DNA of 64,000 nt from Caballeronia novacaledonica (GCF_900258035.1 NZ_OGTP01000002.1:1-64000); one strand, 5' to 3'; counted from the stretch's first letter, positions 52,632 through 61,329 are shown. The notes: generated from the letters alone by a model not told the origin. A program made the numbers and translations.

Positions 52632-53486
52632 TCAATGAGCGAGGAAATCGGTGATGGCTGCGGCGATATCTGCCGCGTGCGTTTCGAGCGCGAAATGACC
52701 TGTGTCGAAGAAGCGCACGTCCGCATGCGGGATATCGCGCTTGAATGCTTCCGCGCCGGGCGGCAGGAAGAACGGATCGTTCTTGCCCCACACGGCGAGA
52801 AATTTCGGCTGATGCTCGCGGAGATACGCCTGAAATGCCGGATACAGCGCGATGTTGTTGCGATAGTCGCCGAAGAGATCGAGCTGCACTTCATGCGCGC
52901 CGGGGCGGCTCAAATAATAGTCGTCGAGCGCATAGCCATCCGGGGCGACTGTGGATGCGTCGGGCACGCCGTGTGTGTATTGCCACTGAGTCGTGTCTTT
53001 CGTGAGCATCGCGCGCAGCGCATCGCGATTCGCTTGCGTGGGCGCTTGCCAGTACGCGCGAATCGGATTCCAGCCGTCGCTCAATCCCTCTTCATACGCG
53101 TTGCCGTTTTGCGAAACGATCGCCGTGATGCGTTCGGGATGCCTGAGCGCAAGACGAAAGCCGGTCGGCGCGCCGTAATCGAAAACGTACATCGCATAGC
53201 GATCGAAGCCGATTACTTCGGTGAAGCGATCGATCACGTTGGCGATGTTGTCGAACGTGTACGAGAACGCATCGCGACTCGGCATGTCGGAGAGGCCGAA
53301 GCCGGGAAGATCGGGCGCAACGATATGAAAGCGTTCGGACAAGAGCGGAATCAAATTCCGAAACATGTGGCTCGAACTGGGAAAGCCATGCAGCAGGAGA
53401 AGTTTGGGAGCGTCTTCCGGACCGGCTTCGCGATAGAACACGTTGAAGCCGTCGACGTCGATATGACGATGCGCAATGGCGGACAT
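52632..53486 (-). CDS. Alpha/beta hydrolase, epoxide hydrolase/dehalogenase type
   Basis: The 284-residue product has LLLHGFPSSSHMFRNLIPLL (oxyanion region HGFP) and a nucleophile elbow, VFDYGAPTGFRLAL, with Asp rather than Ser. The Asp nucleophile marks the epoxide hydrolase and haloalkane dehalogenase groups. The catalytic His is in DTGHFALETH. It heads the minus-strand unit with the QOR and SDR genes and is divergent from a CGNR regulator, which suggests detoxification of a reactive small molecule. Confidence 0.85.
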   Translation of the reverse strand: MSAIAHRHIDVDGFNVFYREAGPEDAPKLLLLHGFPSSSHMFRNLIPLLSERFHIVAPDLPGFGLSDMPSRDAFSYTFDNIANVIDRFTEVIGFDRYAMYVFDYGAPTGFRLALRHPERITAIVSQNGNAYEEGLSDGWNPIRAYWQAPTQANRDALRAMLTKDTTQWQYTHGVPDASTVAPDGYALDDYYLSRPGAHEVQLDLFGDYRNNIALYPAFQAYLREHQPKFLAVWGKNDPFFLPPGAEAFKRDIPHADVRFFDTGHFALETHAADIAAAITDFLAH

Positions 53487-53518
53487 GGCGTTTCTCCACA
53501 GGATGAGGAAAAGTTTGT

Positions 53519-53591
53519 GTAACCGTTAAAAGCGTGAAATGAAGGTTACAAACTAGATCCGTAACTTGTCAAGAGCTTTTTTAGCGGTTAC
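53519..53591. promoter_or_regulatory. Divergent operator region with GTAACC half-sites
   Basis: The gap between the hydrolase and CGNR genes holds four related half-sites: GTAACCGTTAAAAG at 53519, GGTTAC at 53544, GTAACTT at 53561 and, inverted, CTTTTTTAGCGGTTAC at 53576-53591. The outer pair forms a long inverted repeat and the inner pair a shorter one (AAGGTTAC and GTAACTT). The CGNR protein encoded next is the natural candidate for binding. Confidence 0.5.
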
Positions 53592-53619
53592 GATTGAGTC
53601 ATCGTAGCAACACGTCTGG

Positions 53620-54258
53620 ATGTGCAAAATGGACTACCGCCCCATGCCGGCGATTTTCGTGGCCGACGCGCCTGGTCTCGATTTCCTCAACTCGATCGCG
53701 ACACCGGTCGATGAACCCGTCGAATGGATCGGCGATGGCGAAGGCTTGCTGTCGTGGCTGGAACAGGCGCAACTGGTGCCCGCCGACGTGCTCGCTTCCA
53801 TGCGTTCGCACATCGCGCCGGCCGAACTGGACGAGGTCGCCGCGAAGGCGCGCGGCCTGCGCGAATGGTTTCGCGCGTTCGTGCGGAAGAGGAAAGGGCG
53901 GCCGTTGTCGGCGAAAGATCTGGCCGAACTCGAACCGCTGAATGCCGTGTTGCAGCGCGACGAACAACATGCGGTGATCGTCGCCGATGCGAATGCGTCG
54001 AGCGGTCTCGCGTTCGGCATGCAGCGACGTTGGCCGACGGCCGAATCGCTGTTGATGCCGATCGTCGAAGCGCTCGCGAAGCTCGTCTGCGAAGAGGACT
54101 TTACTTACGTGAAGGCGTGCGAAGGTCCGAAATGCACGCTGCTTTTTGCGGATCACACGCGCGGACATGCGCGGCGGTGGTGCAGCATGGCGGCCTGCGG
54201 GAACCGGGCGAAGGTGGCCGCGCACCGGGCGCGGCTCAAGGAAGAAAAGGGAGCGTGA
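53620..54258 (+). CDS. CGNR zinc-finger regulator
   Basis: The 212-residue product (or 209 from the ATG at 53629) has an N-terminal helical ABATE-type stress-sensing domain (VADAPGLDFLNSIATP) and a C-terminal CGNR zinc finger (VKACEGPKCTLLFADHTR, then RWCSMAACGNRAKVAAHR). The finger Cys pairs are complete. Members are putative transcription factors. It is divergent from the hydrolase unit, with a repeat-rich gap in between. Confidence 0.85.
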   Translation: MCKMDYRPMPAIFVADAPGLDFLNSIATPVDEPVEWIGDGEGLLSWLEQAQLVPADVLASMRSHIAPAELDEVAAKARGLREWFRAFVRKRKGRPLSAKDLAELEPLNAVLQRDEQHAVIVADANASSGLAFGMQRRWPTAESLLMPIVEALAKLVCEEDFTYVKACEGPKCTLLFADHTRGHARRWCSMAACGNRAKVAAHRARLKEEKGA

Positions 54259-54264
54259 GCGGCT

Positions 54265-55383
54265 CTACTTCGCCTCTTCCGCTCGCGACGCACACATGCG
54301 CCACGATGACGCCGCCTTCGGCGCATCCGCGACTTCGCGCCACCATCGCTCGCCGCGATGCGGCGCTTCGAGAGCCAGCCGCTCGCCCATGCGCGGTGTC
54401 GTCACCGCGACGCCGCGCGCGAGCGCGAGTCCCGTCACGCGCTCGAACGGCTCCTGCCATGAATGCATGGCGAGATCGAACGTCCCGTTGTGTATCGGCG
54501 CGAGCCAGCGTCCGCGCAAGTCGATGTGCGCCTGCACCGTTTCCTCGGGCTGCATGTGCACGTACGGCCATTGCGCGTCGTATGCGCCTGTTTCGATCAG
54601 CGTGACGTCGAACGGACCGAGGCGCTCGCCGATCGTCCTGAAGCCGTCGAAATAGCCCGTGTCGCCGCTGAAGAACACGCGCAGATCGTCGTCGACGATG
54701 ACCCATGACGCCCACAGCGTACTGTTGCCGTCGAAGAGACTGCGGCCGGAGAAATGCTGCGCGGGCGTCGCGGTGAACAGCAGGCCGCCGACTCGCGCGC
54801 TTTGCCACCAGTCGAGCTGGCGCACCTTCGATGCATCGATGCCCCATTCGATCAGCCTGTCGCCGACGCCGAGCGGCGTGAGAAAGACCGCTGTCGTCGC
54901 GGCGAGCGCGAGCACCGTGTCCCGGTCGAGATGATCGTAGTGATCGTGCGACAGGATCACGCCACGCAATGGCGGCAGATCGCCGAGTGCGATGGGCGGC
55001 GCATGAAAGCGCTTCGGCCCGACGCGCTTGAACGGCGACGCGCGTTCGCCGAAGACCGGGTCGGTCAGCCAGTATTCGCCGCGCAGCTTGAAGAGCATCG
55101 TGGAGTGGCCCAGCCGATAGAGGCTGCGATCGGGCGCGGCGTCGAGCTGCGCGCGCGTGAGCGTTTCGACGACGGGCGCCTGCGCCGGCACGGTATTGCG
55201 CGGCTTGTTGAACAGCACGTTCCAGACGATGCGCAACGTCTTGCCGATGCCTTCTTGCGGACGCGGCTTCACGTTGCGAAAGCGCGCGCCGTCATGTTGC
55301 GGCGACGCGCTCGACAATGCGCGCCCGCGTTCCGCGGCGGCGAGACCCAGGGCACGGCTGAAGCGATCGGTGAACGAAGTCAT
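54265..55383 (-). CDS. MBL-fold metallo-hydrolase (NAPE-PLD/UlaG-like)
   Basis: The 372-residue product has the metallo-beta-lactamase motif GVILSHDHYDHLDRDT (HxHxDH) and LYRLGHSTMLFKLRGEYWLT before it, as in NAPE-PLD-like and UlaG-like phosphodiesterases. There is a weakly hydrophobic N-terminus but no clear signal peptide. Later metal ligands are FFSGDTGYFDGF and LAPIHNGTFD. It is divergent from a TetR gene; a palindrome lies in the short gap. Confidence 0.85.
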   Translation of the reverse strand: MTSFTDRFSRALGLAAAERGRALSSASPQHDGARFRNVKPRPQEGIGKTLRIVWNVLFNKPRNTVPAQAPVVETLTRAQLDAAPDRSLYRLGHSTMLFKLRGEYWLTDPVFGERASPFKRVGPKRFHAPPIALGDLPPLRGVILSHDHYDHLDRDTVLALAATTAVFLTPLGVGDRLIEWGIDASKVRQLDWWQSARVGGLLFTATPAQHFSGRSLFDGNSTLWASWVIVDDDLRVFFSGDTGYFDGFRTIGERLGPFDVTLIETGAYDAQWPYVHMQPEETVQAHIDLRGRWLAPIHNGTFDLAMHSWQEPFERVTGLALARGVAVTTPRMGERLALEAPHRGERWWREVADAPKAASSWRMCASRAEEAK

Positions 55384-55416
55384 AGGACGTGACGGGGCGC
55401 GAGCCCGTATCGGAAG

Positions 55417-55432
55417 TAGACTGTACAGTGTA
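55417..55432. promoter_or_regulatory. TetR-type palindrome between divergent genes
   Basis: ACTGTACAGT (55420-55429) is a perfect 10-bp palindrome, extended to TAG and GTA on the flanks for a near-perfect 16-bp site. It lies in the 89-nt gap between the MBL-fold gene and the TetR gene, close to AT-rich sequence (GTAGTTTAATTTC). It is a likely operator for the TetR protein, controlling both genes. Confidence 0.55.
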
Positions 55433-55472
55433 GTTTAATTTCGAGAAAAAAGTAAACCGGACGGTGTAAAAT

Positions 55473-56123
55473 ATGGGGATGGAATCGAATGACATGAACG
55501 ACCTTCCCCAGCGGCTCACCGACCGCAAGCGCGCCGCCATCGTGAACGCGGCGGTCGCGGAGTTCATTGCTGCGGGTTATGACGCGACCAGCATGGACCG
55601 GATCGCCGCGCGCGCGGGTGTCTCGAAGCGCACGGTGTACAACCACTTCGAGAACAAGGAAGCGCTTTTTGCCGCGATCCTGCATCGCTTGTGGGATGCG
55701 AGCGAAACTGGCGATGCCGCCGTCTATAGCGCCGACGAACCGCTGAACGCGCAATTGCTCGCGCTGCTCACGCGCAAGCTGCGGCTCATGAACGACGAGT
55801 CGTTTCTATCGCTCGCGCGCGTGGCGATCGCGGCGGGCATTCACTCGCCGGAACGCGCGCGGGACATGGTGGCGCGCATCGGCGAGCGCGAGGAAGACGT
55901 GACGGCGTGGATCAGAAAGGCCGCCGCCGATGGCCGTCTCGCGGTCACGGACCCGGTCTTCGCCGGGCAGCAACTGCATGGCATCGTGAAGGGTTTCGCG
56001 TTCTGGCCTCAGGTCACGATGGGCCAGCCGCCGCTTTCGAAACACGAGCAGAAAAAAGTCGCGGAAGCGGCCGCCGACATGTTTCTCGCGCGCTATGAGC
56101 GCGCCGCGCCGAAACGCTCATAA
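55473..56123 (+). CDS. TetR-family regulator
   Basis: The 216-residue product has the TetR helix-turn-helix (GYDATSMDRIAARAGVSKRT, then VYNHFENKEALFAAIL) and an AefR-like C-terminal ligand domain (LALLTRKLRLMNDESFLSLA). It is divergent from the MBL-fold hydrolase and probably represses it. The start at 55473 has no strong ribosome site; ATG 55494 (MNDLPQRL) is an alternative start. Confidence 0.88.
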   Translation: MGMESNDMNDLPQRLTDRKRAAIVNAAVAEFIAAGYDATSMDRIAARAGVSKRTVYNHFENKEALFAAILHRLWDASETGDAAVYSADEPLNAQLLALLTRKLRLMNDESFLSLARVAIAAGIHSPERARDMVARIGEREEDVTAWIRKAAADGRLAVTDPVFAGQQLHGIVKGFAFWPQVTMGQPPLSKHEQKKVAEAAADMFLARYERAAPKRS

Positions 56124-56288
56124 CGATTCGCGCTCCCGGATCGAACGTTCATGCGACGCGCGAACTATCGCATTTAACTTCGCGCCGGCTTGGGTATATG
56201 TTTGTTATGTGCGCATTGGCTTGCGCACCCGGTTCACCTGACGGTTGTTTCGTCGGGCAGCGGTAAGTCTTCGTCGAAGGAGAACGTC

Positions 56289-56555
56289 ATGAAGACCTTC
56301 CTCGTTACGACCACGCTCGTGGCCGCGTTTTCACTCGGAAACCTGACTCAGGCACAGGAACCCACCGACACCTTGCAGTCCATTCCCGCACCCCGTCAAC
56401 AAAACGCCCAGACCGCGCCACCTTCCGGCGACACCGCTTATGGCGGCGCGGCAATGGGGCAGAGCGCGAGCGGGAGAACGTCGAACCGGAGCGGCGCCAT
56501 GTCGAACAATTGCGCTCCGCGACCCTTCTGCAACATCTATTCGGGTGGACAGTAG
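56289..56555 (+). CDS. Small secreted Gly/Ser-rich protein
   Basis: The 88-residue product begins with a signal peptide (MKTFLVTTTLVAAFSLGNLT, cut after QAQ). The ATG at 56289 follows GAAGGAGAACG. The mature part is short, rich in Gln, Pro, Gly and Ser, and ends with two Cys (NNCAPRPFCNIYSGGQ) that could form a disulphide. The family is not recognised. It lies alone before the proQ gene. Confidence 0.6.
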   Translation: MKTFLVTTTLVAAFSLGNLTQAQEPTDTLQSIPAPRQQNAQTAPPSGDTAYGGAAMGQSASGRTSNRSGAMSNNCAPRPFCNIYSGGQ

Positions 56556-56679
56556 GCGCAACGCCGGCAGGGCGGTCTTTTCGGGTCCGAATCATCTTCC
56601 GGTGAGACCGCCGCCGGCCGCAACGAGGTCGTCACCGGAGGCTGTTAAAATCCCGGTACGTTTTTACGGGCACGATGTG

Positions 56680-57195
56680 ATGGGCTTCGAACAACTCGCC
56701 GGACTGAAAGAGCAACTCGCAAAACAGGCTGCAAGCGCCGCAGCAAAGAAAAAGGCGCAGCGCGCGCGGCGTCCCGTGCCGGCGGCCGCGTCGAAGCCGG
56801 CTGAACCCGCCAAACCGGCTAAACCGGCGGCAGCGCCGTCGAAGCCGGTCGATCCGGTCGTGCATGTCATCGGAAAGCTGCAGAAGCGTTTTCCGCTCGC
56901 GTTTCCGAAGAATCCCGCGCCGAAGGTTCCGCTGAAAGTCGGCATTTTCGAGGATCTGATGAAGCACGCGGAAGAGCTCGGCCTCAACGAGAAAGAGCTG
57001 CGTGGCGCGATCAAAGTCTGGTGCCGCGGCAACCGCTATTGGACGTGTCTGGTGCAAGGCGCGCCGCGAATCGATCTGACGGGCGGCGCGGCCGGTGAAG
57101 TATCGGCGGCGGATGCGGAACGCGCCGTATATCTGGAAACGAATCGCCTCGCTCGATCGGCTCCGGCGCCGAAGACTGCAGAAGCCGTCAAGTAA
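56680..57195 (+). CDS. proQ: ProQ/FinO-domain RNA chaperone
   Basis: The 171-residue product has a Lys/Ala/Pro-rich N-terminal linker (KKKAQRARRPVPAAASKPAE) and a ProQ/FinO core: LQKRFPLAFPKNPAPKVPLK, the ELGLNEKELRGAIKVWCRG segment and NRYWTCLVQGAPRIDL. ProQ proteins bind structured RNA 3' ends and sRNAs. ATG 56680 is chosen as the last start before the conserved part; no clear ribosome site is seen and a TTAAAA -10-like box lies about 30 nt upstream. Confidence 0.87.
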   Translation: MGFEQLAGLKEQLAKQAASAAAKKKAQRARRPVPAAASKPAEPAKPAKPAAAPSKPVDPVVHVIGKLQKRFPLAFPKNPAPKVPLKVGIFEDLMKHAEELGLNEKELRGAIKVWCRGNRYWTCLVQGAPRIDLTGGAAGEVSAADAERAVYLETNRLARSAPAPKTAEAVK

Positions 57196-57250
57196 CGCGA
57201 CACACCGCTTCTCGTTCGCATGCGGTGTGTTTAGCGTTTATCGAACAGAT

Positions 57251-57283
57251 AAAAAAAGCGCGATGCCGCTCTGGCATCGCGCT
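57251..57283 (-). terminator. Rho-independent terminator of the porin gene
   Basis: An 11-bp perfect stem, AGCGCGATGCC and GGCATCGCGCT, with a 5-nt loop, is followed on the minus strand by a run of seven T (the A-run at 57251-57257). It lies 20 nt after the porin stop. On the plus strand, after proQ, no T-run follows, so it mainly ends the porin transcript. Confidence 0.88.
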
Positions 57284-57303
57284 TCAATCGAATCAGCTTT
57301 CAA

Positions 57304-58458
57304 TCAGAACTTGTGACGCAGACCGACGCGCGTCACGAGCTGCGTGTTCGCGCCCGCATTGCCGATGAACGACGACGACGAGCCGATCTCCGCCTGCACC
57401 GGCACGCCGCGGTTGCTGCCCGACGCCTTCTGATAGGCGCCGATCACATAGACATCGGTGCGCTTCGACAGCGCGTAGTCCACCACGCCGTTGACCTGAT
57501 GCCACCTGCCGTCGAAGTTGCCGCTGAGATCCGAGAACGTATAGCCGAGGCCCGCGCTCAATGCCGGCGTGAACGTGTACTTGCCGCCGATTTCATAGTT
57601 GTTCAGCGTCGACGATCCGGTCGTGATCTGATGGAACATCGTGTGCGTCCAGTTTGCCCAGACCACGGCGGCGGCGATCGCGTAACGCGCGCCGACGCCG
57701 AACGTTTCCAGATCATGCAGGCCCAGCGTGTTCACGTTGGCGATGCTCACGCTGAACGCCGGCGTCGCGGCATTCGGATAGCGCAGCTTGGTGTACGCCG
57801 CGCCGATGCCGAGCGGCCCTTGCGCATAGTTCAAGCCGAAACTGTACGCGCTCGACGAGCCTTGCACCGCAGTCGCGCCGGTGCCGGTCGTGGGCGAGCC
57901 CGCGAAGTTCGTCGAGTTCGAGAAGCCGTACATCGCGCCGAATGTCACGCCGTAGAAACTGGCGCTGCTGAACTTGACCGCGTTGTTGATGCGGCTCGAC
58001 GTCAACTGGTCGAGATCGTTGATGTGATAGGCGTAGTTGCCGGCGGGCGTCTGGCTGCCCATCGTGTAGCCGCCGCCGAGATAGTCGGTCGAGAACGAGT
58101 ATTGACGGCCGAAGGTCAGCGAGCCGTAGTCGTTCTTCGCGAGACCGACATAGGCCTGCCGTCCGAATAGTGCGCCACCTTGACCGAGTGTGCCGTCGCC
58201 GCTGTTGAAGCCGCTTTCGAGCACGAAGATCGCCTTCAGACCGCCGCCCAGATCTTCCGTGCCGCGCAGGCCCCAGCGGCTGCCTTGCGCCACGCCGTCG
58301 CCATACTTCACGATGCTGTCGTGGCCGCCGGGCACCGCGACCTTGTTCGCATACGTGATACCGGCGTCGATGATCCCGTACAGCGTGACGCTGCTCTGCG
58401 CGTGCGCCGCGATGCCGAACATGCCGAATACCGCAGCCGCTACGATGTGCTTCTTCAT
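57304..58458 (-). CDS. Burkholderia-type trimeric porin
   Basis: The 384-residue product starts with the signal peptide MKKHIVAAAVFGMFGIAAHA and the mature QSSVTLYGIIDAGITYANKV characteristic of Burkholderiales general porins. Loop 3 region residues and 16 amphipathic strands follow, ending in VTRVGLRHKF with the terminal Phe. It allows diffusion of small solutes through the outer membrane. An AAGGAAAAG site precedes the ATG at 58458. The upstream gap is 377 nt long and probably under envelope or osmotic regulation. Confidence 0.92.
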   Translation of the reverse strand: MKKHIVAAAVFGMFGIAAHAQSSVTLYGIIDAGITYANKVAVPGGHDSIVKYGDGVAQGSRWGLRGTEDLGGGLKAIFVLESGFNSGDGTLGQGGALFGRQAYVGLAKNDYGSLTFGRQYSFSTDYLGGGYTMGSQTPAGNYAYHINDLDQLTSSRINNAVKFSSASFYGVTFGAMYGFSNSTNFAGSPTTGTGATAVQGSSSAYSFGLNYAQGPLGIGAAYTKLRYPNAATPAFSVSIANVNTLGLHDLETFGVGARYAIAAAVVWANWTHTMFHQITTGSSTLNNYEIGGKYTFTPALSAGLGYTFSDLSGNFDGRWHQVNGVVDYALSKRTDVYVIGAYQKASGSNRGVPVQAEIGSSSSFIGNAGANTQLVTRVGLRHKF

Positions 58459-58658
58459 TCTTCTTTTCCTTGTTGTTGTCCGCGTGACGCGGCCTGCTTG
58501 AGACATGGCGCGGCGCGTTCGAAAGCGCGAGCGCGGCCATCCCGGCTTCGCGAGAAACCGCGCGAAGGTCGAGTCCTGCGTGATGTTATTGAAGCCGCTT
58601 CTTTCGATAGAAGTGGCAAAAGAGCCCACCGCGATGAAGCAGATGAAACGCCGCTTCA

Positions 58659-58682
58659 CGTTATAGCGGAGCGAATATAACG
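58659..58682. promoter_or_regulatory. Dyad in the porin upstream region
   Basis: The 377-nt gap between the porin and the next plus-strand gene contains no gene. It holds a 7-bp inverted repeat, CGTTATA and TATAACG, with a 10-nt spacer, about 200 nt before the porin ATG, and then AT-rich sequence around 58690-58750. A regulator site for one or both divergent genes is possible. Confidence 0.35.
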
Positions 58683-58835
58683 CTTCGTCGGGCGTTCGTA
58701 AATTTGCGTTACGCTATTTGTAGCATTTCTTCCACATTACCTTCATCAAACAGCGCAACTAACTGTCGATCCTTCAACCCGACTTCAAGCGGGCGCGCGC
58801 ATTGCATATAAAGGGAAAATGCAAAAGGAAAAGCC

Positions 58836-59453
58836 ATGACCGAAAACCGTCATCCGGACGCTTGCAGAATCGGCGTCGCTTTCATCGAAGCGCAGGTCAC
58901 CACGCTTCACGCGTATGCGAGCCTGTTGTCCGACTGGATCGAGCGCGGCGCGCCGCCGCCCGATTTTGCGAAGGCGCAGTCCTTACTCGCGCGCAAGCAT
59001 TCGCGTCCTGAAGCGCATACGCACAGCGAGGACGGCACGCCGATGAAAGATGCGCCGACGGAAGACACGCTTTCGTGGCCATCGTTCGATACGGCCGAGA
59101 AGCGCATCGCGTTCGCGCTGATCGTCCCGTGCACGAACGCGATCCTCGCGGTCGCCGAATACTTCGATGTTCATCGGCTTTCCGCGTCGCGTGCGCCCGA
59201 AGTGCAATTCCTCATGCGTCTGCGCGATGCCGCCGCGAACGGCAACACATTCAGCCTCGCAGCCGATGAATACCGGCCGCACGCCGCGTATGCCGGCCTG
59301 ATCGTCGATGACGCGCTGGACGGCACGCTGCTTTTCAGCGATGGCGTCAAGCCAGGTTTCATCGAATTCGGCGATACGGTCGGCTTGCTTCGCTATCTGG
59401 CGAAACTGTTGAAGAGCATGCAATCGGCGATCAGCGCCGGCGACGCTGGATAG
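58836..59453 (+). CDS. Hypothetical protein, 205 residues
   Basis: The start follows AAAAGGAAAAG. The sequence is soluble with no signal or membrane segment; it contains HPDACRIGVAFIEAQVTTLH near the start and a central helical part (AEKRIAFALIVPCTNAILAV). Two His/Glu-rich spots (HSRPEAHTHSEDG) could bind metal. I recognise no family. It is followed 64 nt later by a small coiled-coil protein gene. Confidence 0.65.
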   Translation: MTENRHPDACRIGVAFIEAQVTTLHAYASLLSDWIERGAPPPDFAKAQSLLARKHSRPEAHTHSEDGTPMKDAPTEDTLSWPSFDTAEKRIAFALIVPCTNAILAVAEYFDVHRLSASRAPEVQFLMRLRDAAANGNTFSLAADEYRPHAAYAGLIVDDALDGTLLFSDGVKPGFIEFGDTVGLLRYLAKLLKSMQSAISAGDAG

Positions 59454-59517
59454 ACGATTCGTCCAGTCAGGCGCGCGCTTTGCTCGAAGATCGATGACAT
59501 CACCCTGTCATACGAAA

Positions 59518-59769
59518 ATGGACGAATCACTGAAACGCCTGAGGGAAAGAATCGCGAAGCAGATCGCGGAGCGTGAGGCGGCGCTCGCGTCGTTGCGCGA
59601 CGGCGCGGAACAGGCCCGCACGAAACACGATCGCGAGCGCATTCTTCTGACGCTCGCCGTGCTCGACGAAGAGCTCGCCGGATGGAAGCAGGTCGCTGCG
59701 CGCATCGAGCAGGCGGTGTTGTTCGAGCCGCGCAATCATCGCGCGATCCGCATGCCCGCGCTGCGATAG
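59518..59769 (+). CDS. Small coiled-coil protein
   Basis: The 83-residue product is almost entirely helical and charged (MDESLKRLRERIAKQIAERE, then AEQARTKHDRERILLTLAVL), with heptad spacing. ATG 59494 would add eight residues; neither start has a clear ribosome site. No family is recognised. It lies between an unknown gene and an SDR gene on the same strand. Confidence 0.5.
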   Translation: MDESLKRLRERIAKQIAEREAALASLRDGAEQARTKHDRERILLTLAVLDEELAGWKQVAARIEQAVLFEPRNHRAIRMPALR

Positions 59770-59821
59770 CTTCGCGTACTCATCCTTCGAACCATCCGAC
59801 ACACGCGCATGGAGCAACCCA

Positions 59822-60694
59822 ATGTCCGCGTCTTCCAACGGTAACGACGGCAACAACGACACGCCCGTCTGGTTCATCACCGGCTGTTCGACCGGCTTCG
59901 GCCGCGAACTGGCCTGCGCCGTGATCGAAAAGGGCTGGCGGGCGGTCGTCGCCGCGCGTGATCCGGCAAGTGTCGCGGATATCGTCGAGCGCGCGCGAGG
60001 CCGTGCGATCGCGGTGCGTCTCGACGTGACGCGTGCCGATGAGATCAAGTCCGCCATCGGCGATGCCTATGCCGCGTTCGGCCACATCGACGTGCTCGTG
60101 AACAACGCGGGCTTCGGCTATCTCTCGGCCGTCGAAGAGGGCGAAGACGACGAAGTGCGCGCAATGTTCGAAGCGAACTTCTTCGGTGCAGCCGCGATGA
60201 TCCGGGCCGTGCTGCCGCGCATGCGCGAGCGGCGTTCGGGACATGTGGTCAACATCACGTCGGTGGGCGGTCTCGTCGGCAATCCGGGCAGCGGCTATTA
60301 CGCGGCGACGAAGTTCGCGCTCGAAGGCCTGGGCGAAGCGCTCGCCCGCGAAACCGAATCACTCGGCATCAAGGTCACGGCGGTCGAGCCGGGTCCGTTC
60401 CGCACGGACTGGGCCGGCCGGTCGCTGAAGCAGACGCGCACGCCGATCGACGATTACGCGCAGACGTCGGGCAGCCGGCGCGCGGCCATCGCGGAGCGCA
60501 GCGGCAAGCAGCCGGGCGATCCGGCGCGCGCCGCGCAGGTCATCATCGAAGCGGTGACGTCGCCTGAGCCGCCGGGGCATCTCGTGCTCGGCGGTCCCGG
60601 CCTCGAACTCGTGCGCAACAAACTGGCGAAGCTGACCGCCGAGATCGATGCATGGCAGGCGCGCAGCGAGTGGACCGATCATCCGGAGCAATGA
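59822..60694 (+). CDS. SDR-family oxidoreductase
   Basis: The 290-residue product is a classical SDR: WFITGCSTGFGRELACAVIE (cofactor loop TGCSTGFG), NNAGFGYL and catalytic Ser with YYAATKFALEGLGEALA (Tyr-x3-Lys). The TGCSTGFG form is typical of a Burkholderia/Pseudomonas group annotated as oxidoreductase or retinol-dehydrogenase-like. Its stop overlaps the next gene by 4 nt (ATGA). Confidence 0.87.
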   Translation: MSASSNGNDGNNDTPVWFITGCSTGFGRELACAVIEKGWRAVVAARDPASVADIVERARGRAIAVRLDVTRADEIKSAIGDAYAAFGHIDVLVNNAGFGYLSAVEEGEDDEVRAMFEANFFGAAAMIRAVLPRMRERRSGHVVNITSVGGLVGNPGSGYYAATKFALEGLGEALARETESLGIKVTAVEPGPFRTDWAGRSLKQTRTPIDDYAQTSGSRRAAIAERSGKQPGDPARAAQVIIEAVTSPEPPGHLVLGGPGLELVRNKLAKLTAEIDAWQARSEWTDHPEQ

Positions 60695-61260
60695 TCGTGA
60701 AGCGGCCTCGCGCGGAGGAAGCGCACATCCTTTCGCTCGTCGCCGCCGATGCCGCCGCGCTCCACGTCGCGCCGCCGCATGTGCGTTTCGTGACGCGGTC
60801 GAGCGGGCCGTGCTACGAAGCCTTGTTCAATCGCATCGAACTGGATCGAGCGACGCTGGCGTTGCCGGAGCCGTTGCTTCGAATCGTCGTCGCGCACGAA
60901 GTCGGGCACGCGACGCAACGCGGCACGATGCTGCTCGATTTCGCGTGGACCGTTCTTTCGGTGACGATGCTGCTGTCGATACCCTGCATCGTCTTCGCGC
61001 TCTCGCCCGATCAGGAACTCTGGCGCGTGAGCGTTCCGGGATTCGCCTTCGTGGTGGCGTTCTTCGTGTGCGGGAAGATCTGGCGCACACGCAGCGTCGA
61101 GCGCTCGGACGCATTCGAACTCGATGCGGACGCGAAAGCCGCATCGCTGTGTGGCGCGGCATCGGCGTTGGCGGCGCTCGAAGCGATGTCGACGCGCGGC
61201 CATATCGACACAGCGCGCCTTGACGCGATGCGCGCGCGTCTCATCTCGAACTCGCGGTAG
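60691..61260 (+). CDS. Membrane HExxH metalloprotease-like protein
   Basis: The 189-residue product has the zinc-protease motif VAHEVGHATQ (HExxH), then two hydrophobic helices (LLDFAWTVLSVTMLLSIPCI and PGFAFVVAFFVCGKIW) and then FELDADAKA, whose Glu could be the third zinc ligand as in M48/YugP proteases. It is small for this class and has no signal peptide. The start overlaps the SDR stop (ATGA). The substrate is unknown. Confidence 0.72.
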   Translation: MIVKRPRAEEAHILSLVAADAAALHVAPPHVRFVTRSSGPCYEALFNRIELDRATLALPEPLLRIVVAHEVGHATQRGTMLLDFAWTVLSVTMLLSIPCIVFALSPDQELWRVSVPGFAFVVAFFVCGKIWRTRSVERSDAFELDADAKAASLCGAASALAALEAMSTRGHIDTARLDAMRARLISNSR

Positions 61261-61263
61261 CGG

Positions 61264-61301
61264 AAATGCACGGGCGTCCGTAACCGGACGCCCGTGCATT
61301 T
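61264..61301. terminator. Bidirectional rho-independent terminator
   Basis: A perfect 17-bp stem (AAATGCACGGGCGTCCG and its complement) encloses the 4-nt loop TAAC. A-rich sequence on the left and T-rich sequence on the right give a T-tail on both strands. It lies between the convergent HExxH protein gene and the small secreted protein gene and ends both transcripts. Confidence 0.88.
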
Positions 61302-61329
61302 TCATGAGCAGTGCCGCGTGATTGCCGGG

